The notes beneath the pieces were generated by a model that was not told the origin of the DNA, ran no database searches, and was given only the letters and a program-made list of their open reading frames with translations. A stretch of DNA of 64,000 nucleotides, taken from contig NZ_CP080519.1 in assembly GCF_019468465.1 (NCBI RefSeq), positions 5,412,001-5,476,000 on the forward strand, given 5' to 3'. This document shows positions 57,486 through 64,000 of this stretch, piece after piece. Within the stretch, counting starts at the first letter, position 1. Each line of letters begins with the position of its first letter. This DNA comes from Amycolatopsis sp. DSM 110486. Lineage in GTDB: Bacteria > Actinomycetota > Actinomycetes > Mycobacteriales > Pseudonocardiaceae. The translations under genes were made by a program, and so were the position numbers.

Positions 57486-59117
57486 TCAGTGCTGCACAGC
57501 CTTCTCCGCATGCGCCCCCGTCAAGGACCGCACCTCCATCTCCGCGTACTTCTTCGCGTTGTGCTCCTTCGACAGCATCGTGCCGAGCCAGCCGAGGAAG
57601 AACGCGACCGGGATGGACACCAGGCCCGGGTTGTCGAGCGGGAACCAGTGGAAGTCCACGCCCTGCAGCATCGACGCGCTCTTGCCGGTCTTCGCGTCGA
57701 TCGGCTTGCCCGACACCGCCGGCGAGAAGACGATCAGCACCAGCGAAACGATGAGCCCGCCGTAGATGCTCCACAGCGCGCCCTGGGTGTTGAACCGCTT
57801 CCAGAACAGCGAGTACAGGATCGTCGGCAGGTTGGCCGACGCCGCCACCGCGAAGGCGAGCGCCACGAGGAACGCGACGTTCTGGCCGTTGGCCAGGATG
57901 CCGCCGACGATCGCGACCGCACCGATGACCACGGCGGTGATCCGTGCGACGCGCACCTCCGAACCCGGCGTCGGCTTGCCGCGCTTCACCACGTTCGCGT
58001 ACACGTCGTGGGCGAAGGAGGCCGACGCGGTGATCGTCAGGCCGGCCACCACGGCGAGGATCGTGGCGAACGCGATCGCCGAGATCAGGCCCAGCAGCAC
58101 CGGCCCGCCGAGGTTCAACGCCAGCAGCGGCGCCGCCGAGTTCACGCCGCCGGGAGCGGCCTTGATGTCGTCCGGGCCGACGAGCGCGCCGGCGCCGTAG
58201 CCGAGCACCAGCGTGAACAGGTAGAACACGCCGATCAGCACGATCGCCCAGACCACCGAGCGGCGGGCCTCGCGGGCGGTCGGCACGGTGTAGAAGCGCA
58301 TCAGCACGTGGGGCAGGCCCGCCGTGCCGAGCACCAGCGCGATGCCGAGCGAGAAGAAGTCCAGTTTGGACGTTCCCGTGGCGCCGTACTGCTTGCCCGG
58401 CCCGAGCAGCGTCTCACCGGCCTTGCCCGCTTTGTCGACGGCGCCCTGCAGCAGCGCCGAGAAGTTGAAGCCGTATTTGCCGAGCACCCACAGCGTCATC
58501 GTGAGCGCGCCGACGATGAGCAGCACGGCCTTGATGATCTGCACCCACGTGGTGCCCTTCATGCCGCCGATGAGCACGTAGGCGATCATGATCACGCCCA
58601 CCACGGCGATGACCACCGACTGCGCGGCCTTGCCCTCGATGCCCAGCAGCAGCGCCACCAGGCCGCCGGCGCCGGTCATCTGGGCCAGCAGGTAGAAGAA
58701 CGACACGATCAGCGTCGAGATCGCCGCCGCGGCCCGCACCGGACGCTGCCGCATGCGGAACGCCAGCACGTCGCCCATCGTGAACTTGCCCGTGTTGCGC
58801 AGCAGCTCGGCCACGAGCAGCAGCGCGACCAGCCAGGCCACGAGGAAGCCGATCGAGTACAGGAAGCCGTCGTAGCCGTACACCGCGATGGCGCCCGCGA
58901 TGCCGAGGAACGACGCGGCCGACAGGTAGTCACCGCTGATCGCGATGCCGTTCTGCGGGCCGGTGAACGCGCGCCCGGCGGCGTAGTAGTCGGAGGCCGT
59001 CTTCGTGTTGCGGCTCGCGCGGAACACGATCACGAGCGTGATCAGCACGAACACCGCGAAGATGATGATGTTCAGCGTCGGGTTGCTGCCCTCGACGCCT
59101 GCCGCGAGGGTTTTCAT
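57486..59117 (-). CDS. actP: cation:acetate symporter, SSS family
   Basis: A 543-residue sodium/solute symporter with about 13 helices. The hallmark SDYYAAGRAFTGPQNGIAISGDYLSAASFLGIAG (given as landmark for helices 1-2) and GTAGLPHVLMRFYTVP define the acetate/monocarboxylate branch. It takes up acetate or similar short acids with Na+ or H+. ATG 59117 overlaps the stop of the DUF485 gene (ATGA), the same order as yjcH-actP in E. coli. The C-terminal tail is cytosolic. Induction by carboxylates through the LytTR system encoded 2.5 kb upstream is likely. Confidence 0.92.
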   Translation of the reverse strand: MKTLAAGVEGSNPTLNIIIFAVFVLITLVIVFRASRNTKTASDYYAAGRAFTGPQNGIAISGDYLSAASFLGIAGAIAVYGYDGFLYSIGFLVAWLVALLLVAELLRNTGKFTMGDVLAFRMRQRPVRAAAAISTLIVSFFYLLAQMTGAGGLVALLLGIEGKAAQSVVIAVVGVIMIAYVLIGGMKGTTWVQIIKAVLLIVGALTMTLWVLGKYGFNFSALLQGAVDKAGKAGETLLGPGKQYGATGTSKLDFFSLGIALVLGTAGLPHVLMRFYTVPTAREARRSVVWAIVLIGVFYLFTLVLGYGAGALVGPDDIKAAPGGVNSAAPLLALNLGGPVLLGLISAIAFATILAVVAGLTITASASFAHDVYANVVKRGKPTPGSEVRVARITAVVIGAVAIVGGILANGQNVAFLVALAFAVAASANLPTILYSLFWKRFNTQGALWSIYGGLIVSLVLIVFSPAVSGKPIDAKTGKSASMLQGVDFHWFPLDNPGLVSIPVAFFLGWLGTMLSKEHNAKKYAEMEVRSLTGAHAEKAVQH

Positions 59118-59476
59118 TCGGACTCCTTGGCGGCGGCCGGGTTCTCGATGTCTTCACGGATCCGCTCGGACAGCGGGTCGAGCTTCCGGTTGGCGTAGCG
59201 CACGTACAGCCACGTGATGAGGAAGGTCGACACGAACTGCAGCAGGCCCAACAGCAGGCCCACGGTGAAGTTGCCGGCGATCTTCGTGCTCATGAAGCCG
59301 TGGGCGTAGTCCGCCAGCAGCACGTACAGCAGGTACCAGGCCAGGAACAGCGCAGTCATCGGGAAGACGAAGCGGCGCAACCGGCCGCGCAGCTGCCTGA
59401 ACTCGGCGCTCTCCTGTACGTGTTCCCAGTCCATGTCCGGCGGGTCACCGGTCAGGTCGGTGTCGGTGGGACTCAT
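59114..59476 (-). CDS. DUF485 membrane protein, ActP partner (YjcH-like)
   Basis: A 120-residue protein with a hydrophilic N-terminus, the motif SAEFRQLRGRLRRFVFPMTALFLAWY leading into helix 1, and a second helix with NFTVGLLLGLLQFVSTFLITWLYVRYA. This is the DUF485/YjcH family that always accompanies ActP-type symporters, probably as an accessory subunit. ATG 59476 follows GAGGGAG. Its stop overlaps the actP start. Confidence 0.92.
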   Translation of the reverse strand: MSPTDTDLTGDPPDMDWEHVQESAEFRQLRGRLRRFVFPMTALFLAWYLLYVLLADYAHGFMSTKIAGNFTVGLLLGLLQFVSTFLITWLYVRYANRKLDPLSERIREDIENPAAAKESE

Positions 59477-59547
59477 CGTCACTCCCTCGCGACGCTGCGA
59501 ATTGTGGTCCGCGCCACAGTAGGGAGGCGAGCGCCCGTGAGGAAGCG

Positions 59548-61290
59548 TCAGCGGTTCAAACGCCGGGCGACACGACGAACGGTCGACGAGCGGTACGCGG
59601 GCGCGGACGAATGGGGCGGCTCCGGGCCGGGCGCTCGCTCGTCGAGGTGCAGGCGGAGCATCGCCGCGCCGGCCCAGGACGGCGGGCGGCCGCGCAGGGA
59701 GACGGCCACCATCACGCCGAACGCGAGTGGTACCGACCAGGGTGCCGGTTGTGACACCAAGATCGCCACCCAGCCGTCGAGCCGCGGCCCGGCCAGTGCG
59801 AACAGGATCGAGCCGGACGACGCGACCAGCCCCGTCACCACACCGCTGATCGCGCCCGCGGCCGTGAGGCGCGGCCACCAGATGCCGAGCACGAGCAGCG
59901 GGCAGAACGTCGACGCGGCCACGGTGAAGCCCCACGTCACGAGCACCCCGGCGTCGAGCTGCGCCGACGGCAGCGCCAGCACCACCATCACGGCGGCGGC
60001 GAACACCACGGTCACGCGCAGGCGGCGCAGGCCCCCGGGCATGAGGTCGTAGGCGATGGCACCGGACATCACCAGGAGCAGGCCCAGCGACGTCGCCAGG
60101 AACGCCGCGAACGCGCCCGCGGTGAGCAGCGCCGTGAACAGCTCGCCGGCCCAGCCGGTGTCCACTTGCGCCGGCAGCGCGACGACGACCGTGTCCGTGT
60201 CGCCGGAGAGGTAGATCTCGGGCACCAGCACCCGGCCGAGCACGCCGTAGACGCCGGGGAACAGGTAGAACACGCCCAGCAGCGCCACGGTGATCGCGGC
60301 GGTCCGGCGGGCGGCGCGACCGTCCGGGCTGGTGTGGAAGCGCATCAGGACGTGGGGCAGGCCCATGGTGCCGAGCATCGTCGCGATGAGCACGGCCCAC
60401 GTGCCCAGCAGCGGATAGCCCTTGTCGAGGTCGAGCAGCGGCCGCTGCCAGTCGGGGCCGCCGAGCGCGGCGCCGTCGCTGACGTCGGGCACGGGCGCGT
60501 TGGTGGCGAAGACCAGGCGCTCTCCACTGTGGACGGTCAGCTCGCCCGGCGGGAGCGTGCGCGGCCCGGTCGCGGTGACGATGGTGGTGGGCTCGCGCAG
60601 GACCACGGTCACGTCGTGCTCGAAGTCCACCGGCGTTTCGTGGGTGAAGCGGGTGAACTCCACGGGCGTGAGCGCGGCGTCGCGGTCGGCGTCGCTCACG
60701 TGCAGTACCAGCCACAGCGCGGGTACGAGGAACAGCAGCAGCTTCAGGAAGAACTGGAACGCCTGCACGTACGTCGCCGCGCGCATGCCGCCCAGCGCGA
60801 GCGTGACGCTCACGGCCGTGCCCGCGATGACCACGCCGACCCAGTACGGCGTGCCGCCCACGGCCGTGAGCACCAGCCCGGCCGTGCGGAACTGCGGGAC
60901 GACGTAGATCGTGCCGATCACCAGCACCACGACTGCCGCGATCCGTCGTAGCGCCGGCGAGGCCAGGCGCGCTTCGGCGAAGTCCGGCACCGTCAGCGCC
61001 CCGGACCGCCGCATGGGCGCCGCGACGAGCACGAGCATCGCGATGTACCCCGCCGTGAACCCGACCGGGTACCACAGCGCGCCGACGCCGTCCTTCACCA
61101 CGAGCCCCGCCACCCCGAGGAACGACGCGGCCGACAGGTACTCCCCGGACACCGCCGCGGAGTTCACGAACGGCGAGATCCGCCGTGAGGCCACCAGGAA
61201 GTCCGACGTCGTGCGCATCGCGGCCACCCCGCGCACGCCGATGAGCAGCGTGATGAGCACGACGGGCGTCACGGCCAGCGCGAGGTCCAT
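59548..61290 (-). CDS. second SSS-family cation:carboxylate symporter
   Basis: A 580-residue symporter paralogous to ActP: SDFLVASRRISPFVNSAAVSGEYLSAASFLGVAG near the N-terminus (landmark) and GTMGLPHVLMRFHTSPD in the middle. About residues 205-275 form an extra hydrophilic insertion rich in beta-type sequence (HVSDADRDAAL to LATNAPVPDVSDG region) between helices, absent from the ActP-like protein. Substrate probably a short carboxylate different from that of ActP. ATG 61290 directly abuts the stop of the small membrane protein gene and follows GAGGAG inside it, so the two are coupled. Confidence 0.9.
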   Translation of the reverse strand: MDLALAVTPVVLITLLIGVRGVAAMRTTSDFLVASRRISPFVNSAAVSGEYLSAASFLGVAGLVVKDGVGALWYPVGFTAGYIAMLVLVAAPMRRSGALTVPDFAEARLASPALRRIAAVVVLVIGTIYVVPQFRTAGLVLTAVGGTPYWVGVVIAGTAVSVTLALGGMRAATYVQAFQFFLKLLLFLVPALWLVLHVSDADRDAALTPVEFTRFTHETPVDFEHDVTVVLREPTTIVTATGPRTLPPGELTVHSGERLVFATNAPVPDVSDGAALGGPDWQRPLLDLDKGYPLLGTWAVLIATMLGTMGLPHVLMRFHTSPDGRAARRTAAITVALLGVFYLFPGVYGVLGRVLVPEIYLSGDTDTVVVALPAQVDTGWAGELFTALLTAGAFAAFLATSLGLLLVMSGAIAYDLMPGGLRRLRVTVVFAAAVMVVLALPSAQLDAGVLVTWGFTVAASTFCPLLVLGIWWPRLTAAGAISGVVTGLVASSGSILFALAGPRLDGWVAILVSQPAPWSVPLAFGVMVAVSLRGRPPSWAGAAMLRLHLDERAPGPEPPHSSAPAYRSSTVRRVARRLNR

Positions 61291-61638
61291 CTACCGCTCC
61301 TCGGCCTTCTCCGCGCGCCGCAGCTGCCAGCGCGCCAGCCCGGCCATCACGGGGTAGGGCAGCAGCGCGATCATCAACCAGGACAACGGAATGCCCCACA
61401 CTCGCACCCCGTCCAGCCCCGGCGCCGCGGCGAACACCACGGGCAGCCCGAGCACGAGCACGAACATGGCGACCAGCGCGGGGATGCCGCGCTTGCGTTG
61501 CGTTCGGTAAAGCACGGCGGCACGTTCGGCGTCCGAGGTCCTCAGGCGCGGCATCCGCCACCGGCCGCGCGCCTGCCTGCGGGAGCGGGCGAGGCGCGTC
61601 TGCGGGCTCATCACGACGACCCGCCGGACCCGGCTCAC
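61291..61638 (-). CDS. small two-helix membrane protein, symporter partner
   Basis: A protein of up to 115 residues. It has a basic N-terminus, then KRGIPALVAMFVLVLGLPVVF and WGIPLSWLMIALLPYPVMAGL as two hydrophobic helices, and a charged end (RRAEKAEER). It occupies the place of DUF485 in front of the second symporter but differs in sequence. Start uncertain: GTG 61638 or ATG 61611. It lies between the response regulator and the symporter, with gaps of 22 and 0 nt. Confidence 0.75.
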   Translation of the reverse strand: MSRVRRVVVMSPQTRLARSRRQARGRWRMPRLRTSDAERAAVLYRTQRKRGIPALVAMFVLVLGLPVVFAAAPGLDGVRVWGIPLSWLMIALLPYPVMAGLARWQLRRAEKAEER

Positions 61639-61660
61639 AGGGCTCTCGCCAAGTCGGCCC

Positions 61661-62416
61661 TCACCAGGACGACCCCAGCTGCCCCTGCTGCGCCGCCTCC
61701 AGCAATCGGTCCCGCAGCTCCCGCGCGTGCCTTCGGCTCACCGGAACGTCGCCGACGGGGGTGTGGGCCAGCAGTCCACCCGTGGTGTCGCTGCGCAGTT
61801 CCAGTACGGCGGACACGGACAGCAGATAACCCCGGTGCACCCGCGTGAACCCGGTGCCCTCCCAGTACTCCTCGAGCCGCGAGATCGGCATGCGCACGAG
61901 GTGCACCCCACCGCGGGTGTGGAGACGGACGTAGTCGCCGTGGGCCTCGACGAACAACACGTCGTCGCGGCGGACGTACCGCGTGCGGCCGCCGGCGTCG
62001 ACCGGCAGGGCGGCCATCGCGTCCGGCGCCGCGCGCTGGGCTTCCGAAGGCGCCATGCGCACGACCTTCGCCAACGCCGCCGCCAGCCGTTCCGTCCGCA
62101 CCGGCTTGAGCAGGTAGTCCACGGCGCCGATGCCATACGCCGCGACGGCATGACCGTCGTGCGCGGTCACGAACACGATCACCGGCGGCTCCGACAGGCG
62201 GGCCAGCAGCGTCGCCAGCTCCAGCCCGTCCAGACCCGGCATGGAGATGTCGAGGAACACCGCGTCGAAGTGGTCCGCCTGCAACAGCTTCAGCGCGTGC
62301 AAGGCATCGCCCGCGCCCACGACCTCGCCGACCTCCGGGGCCTCGCGCAGCATCCGGCACAGCTCGTCCAGCGCCGGCGCCAGGTCGTCGACGGCCAGCA
62401 CCCGCAGCCCGCTCAC
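61661..62416 (-). CDS. LytTR-family response regulator
   Basis: A 251-residue regulator. The receiver domain (residues 1-120) has the acidic pair in LAVDD, the phosphorylatable Asp in VFLDISMPG, Thr in FVTAHD and Lys in YLLKPV. The LytTR DNA-binding domain (about 145-245) has VLFVEAHGDYVRLHTRGG and FTRVHRGYLLSVS. GTG 62416 overlaps the kinase stop codon (GTGA). LytTR regulators commonly activate the transporter genes next to them, and the symporter operon follows directly. Confidence 0.93.
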   Translation of the reverse strand: MSGLRVLAVDDLAPALDELCRMLREAPEVGEVVGAGDALHALKLLQADHFDAVFLDISMPGLDGLELATLLARLSEPPVIVFVTAHDGHAVAAYGIGAVDYLLKPVRTERLAAALAKVVRMAPSEAQRAAPDAMAALPVDAGGRTRYVRRDDVLFVEAHGDYVRLHTRGGVHLVRMPISRLEEYWEGTGFTRVHRGYLLSVSAVLELRSDTTGGLLAHTPVGDVPVSRRHARELRDRLLEAAQQGQLGSSW

Positions 62417-63471
62417 GGCAGCACCCCCGGCTGGAACCGCGGCACCCGCACGACCACGCGCGTGCCGGCACCCACTTCCGTCTCCACGGTCAGCCCGTAC
62501 CAGGCGCCGTAGACGTTGCGCAGTCGTCTGTCCACATTGGCCAGCCCGAGGCCGCTGCCCTCGGTGACCCGGCCGGCGAGGATGTCGGCGGCCAGCTTCG
62601 GGTCCATGCCGACCCCGTCGTCCTCCACGCTGATCACGCAGTCGTTCCCTTCCGCCTGCCCGTGGACCTGCACCAGCCCGGTGGTCGCGCGCGGCTCGAC
62701 GCCGTGGCGGATGGCGTTCTCCACCAGCGGCTCCAGCACCAGGTACGGCACGGCCACCGCCAGCACCTCCGGCGCCACGCGCACCTGCACCTTCAGCCGT
62801 TCGCCCAGCACCGCGCGCTGCAGCGCCAGGTACGTCTCCACCGCGCGGAACTCCTCGGCCACCACGGTGTACTCGCCGTGGCGCGCGAGGCTGTAGCGCG
62901 TGTAGTCGGCGAAGTCGAGCATCAGATCCCGCGCGCGGTCCGGCTCCGAACGCACCAGCGAAGCGATCACCGTCAGCGCGTTGTACACGAAGTGCGGCGA
63001 CATCTCCGCCCGCAACGCCCGCAGCTCGGCCTGCGCCGCGTGGTCGGCCGACGCCTCGAGCCGGCCGCGCTCCAGTGCCTGCACCACGACGTCCGCCGCC
63101 TGCTGCACCACCTCCGAACCGCGCGCGCCCACCACGAGCAACGCGCCGGCCAGCTCGTCGTGGACGTGCAGCGGCACCGCCTCCACCCCGTCGGCGGAAG
63201 CGGGCTCCTCGCTGTGCAGTACCTCGTCGAGCACGTGGGCCACGGTGGCGTCGGGCCCCGGCCGGCCCGACCACAGCAGCGAGCCCGACAGGTCCGTGAG
63301 CCCCAGGCCGGCCGCGCCGAACAGCCGCCGCAGCCCGTGGGCCGCGCGCCGCGCGTGGGTGCCGGCCAGGCCGTCGATGAGGTCGTCGGTGATCTTGCGC
63401 GCCGCGGCCAGCACCGGCACGGGGTCGGCGCGCGCGGCGGCGCGCCACGGCAGCCGGACACCCTCGGTCAT
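62413..63471 (-). CDS. LytS-type sensor histidine kinase
   Basis: A 352-residue cytosolic kinase without predicted membrane helices. The N-terminal about 145 residues form a GAF-like sensory domain (LGLTDLSGSLLWSGRPGPD, HDELAGALLVVGARG). The His_kinase domain has ALRAEMSPHFVYNALTVIASL (phosphorylated His) and the ATPase domain has LEPLVENAIRHGVEP and VEDDGVGMD. ATG 63471 follows GAGGGGAG. It is coupled to the LytTR regulator and upstream of carboxylate symporters. A cytosolic ligand, perhaps a carboxylate or a metabolite, is the likely signal. Confidence 0.92.
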   Translation of the reverse strand: MTEGVRLPWRAAARADPVPVLAAARKITDDLIDGLAGTHARRAAHGLRRLFGAAGLGLTDLSGSLLWSGRPGPDATVAHVLDEVLHSEEPASADGVEAVPLHVHDELAGALLVVGARGSEVVQQAADVVVQALERGRLEASADHAAQAELRALRAEMSPHFVYNALTVIASLVRSEPDRARDLMLDFADYTRYSLARHGEYTVVAEEFRAVETYLALQRAVLGERLKVQVRVAPEVLAVAVPYLVLEPLVENAIRHGVEPRATTGLVQVHGQAEGNDCVISVEDDGVGMDPKLAADILAGRVTEGSGLGLANVDRRLRNVYGAWYGLTVETEVGAGTRVVVRVPRFQPGVLP

Positions 63472-63528
63472 CGGCGGGCTCCCCTCGGCGACGGAGTCTG
63501 GGGGAGTAGATCCTAGCCCCGAACGCGG

Positions 63529-63562
63529 CGAAGGGGACTTTCCGCGCGGGAAGTCCCCTTCG
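63529..63562 (-). terminator. hairpin terminator after the sugar-binding protein gene
   Basis: CGAAGGGGACTT (63529-63540) pairs with AAGTCCCCTTCG (63551-63562). Further pairs CC/GG and a G-T pair lengthen the stem. It lies 15 nt past the stop of the minus-strand gene ending at 63577. Confidence 0.85.
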
Positions 63563-63576
63563 AGAATCCGGGAAGG

Positions 63577-64000
63577 TCAGCGGCTCTGCTTGTAGAAGTA
63601 CTGCGAGTTCGCGTCCATGTCGTCCTTGGTGATGGAGTGCAGCTGCGCGGTGAGGGTCCGTGTCACGGGCGTGCCCTCCAGCGCCGCCACGGCCTGCTGC
63701 ACGCCCTGGGTGCCGATCGCGGCCGGGTCCTGGGCGATGAGGCCCTGGTACTCGCCCTTGCGCAGGCCGTCCACTTCGGACGGGCTCGCGTCGAAGCCGA
63801 CCAGGTTGACCTGGCCGATCTTGCCCGCGTTGCGCAGGCCGGTCGCCGCGCCCTCAACGGTGTTGAGGTTGGTGGCGAAGATGCCGATCAGGTCCGGCGT
63901 CGAGGCCAGCGCCGCGGTGACCTTCGAAGCGGCCTGCTCCGGCTCGTTCTGCGTGAACTGGATGCCGGCCGACTTGAGGTTCGGGTGGTTCCTCAGCTCG
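63577..64000 (-). CDS. sugar ABC transporter substrate-binding protein, C-terminal part (partial)
   Basis: The open frame enters from the window edge and ends at TGA 63577-63579, giving 141 codons. The sequence fits the second lobe of a type-1 (RbsB-like) periplasmic sugar-binding protein: NEPEQAASKVTAALASTPDL then IGIFATNLNTVEGAATGLRN, NLVGFDASPSEVDGLRKGEY, and AQDPAAIGTQGVQQAVAALEG. The ligand is likely a pentose, hexose or related sugar. Permease and ATPase genes, if present, are outside the window. A strong hairpin follows, so this is the last gene of its transcript. Confidence 0.85.
   Translation of the reverse strand, partial: ELRNHPNLKSAGIQFTQNEPEQAASKVTAALASTPDLIGIFATNLNTVEGAATGLRNAGKIGQVNLVGFDASPSEVDGLRKGEYQGLIAQDPAAIGTQGVQQAVAALEGTPVTRTLTAQLHSITKDDMDANSQYFYKQSR

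Noticed and set aside
59114..61561. A large frame joining the region of the second symporter to DUF485
   Set aside because: Only its last 120 codons (from ATG 59476) are natural protein; the rest is an out-of-frame reading of the symporter gene.
1..64000. Search for tRNA, rRNA, insertion sequences, integrases or prophage genes
   Set aside because: None was recognised by eye. A tRNAscan/Infernal run would be needed to exclude small RNAs formally.

Overview
The window is very GC-rich DNA with dense, mostly unidirectional operons. It has many GTG starts, 4-bp stop/start overlaps (ATGA, GTGA), a SARP/AfsR-type regulator, Tat- and Sec-exported hydrolases and a DivIVA-like coiled-coil protein. Together these point to a filamentous actinobacterium, most likely Pseudonocardiales (Amycolatopsis-like). 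That placement is inferred from gene content and was not tested. No rRNA, tRNA, CRISPR array, prophage or insertion sequence was seen.

Layout. 0-8.6 kb: a partial secreted protein, an AfsR/SARP regulator, and three exported proteins (SH3-domain protein, PhoD phosphatase, S53 sedolisin). 8.7-13.7 kb: a compact ECF-sigma module containing a short leader ORF, the sigma factor with a SnoaL-like tail, a DinB/maleylpyruvate-isomerase-fold protein, a classical SDR, and an ICL/PEP-mutase-family protein flanked by two SDR-like proteins that lack the catalytic Tyr-Lys pair. Two nearly identical 30-nt promoter-like sequences lie in front of the sigma gene and in front of the SDR. 13.7-22.3 kb: MFS transporter, NCS1 nucleobase permease, SDR plus QueA-like pair behind a MerR-type promoter, an SsuABC/TauABC-like ABC importer and a YdcF protein. 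22.4-31.3 kb: RhlE-like DEAD-box helicase, large acyl-CoA dehydrogenase, alpha/beta hydrolase, a PucR regulator broken by a 25-bp tandem triplication, GNAT and Tex. 31.4-39.7 kb: a chitinase with a DasR-type site, a steroid/terpenoid-type monooxygenase plus GMC (ChoD-like) pair, an AlkZ-like protein, and AraC and TetR regulators. 39.7-48.0 kb: a complete divergent phenylacetate module, paaR-paaK-paaI on the minus strand against paaZABCDE on the plus strand, with inverted-repeat operators between. 48.0-55.5 kb: adenylate cyclase, universal stress protein, a cluster of large palindromes, a Scy/FilP-like scaffold, SPW-TetR, a DddA-like deaminase toxin with an in-frame amber codon next to an intact Imm1 immunity gene, methylmalonyl-CoA epimerase and thiolase. 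55.5-64 kb: exported serine protease, exported cyclophilin, two SSS-family symporters with small membrane partners, the LytS/LytTR two-component system expected to control them, and the end of a sugar-binding protein.

How it works together. The paa genes take phenylacetate to its CoA ester, epoxidise the ring (PaaABCDE) and open it (PaaZ). The downstream beta-oxidation genes paaF/G/H/J are not in the window. The two-component system, the small membrane protein and the large symporter form one run of genes, with the DUF485-actP pair directly downstream, which fits uptake of acetate or other short carboxylates under LytTR control. The most unusual observations are the self-contained ECF-sigma regulon, two genes whose best start codons are AUC and AUA, the repeat-disrupted PucR regulator, the amber-interrupted DNA-deaminase toxin, the palindrome cluster at 49.6-49.8 kb and a 17-bp inverted repeat bracketing the epimerase start codon.
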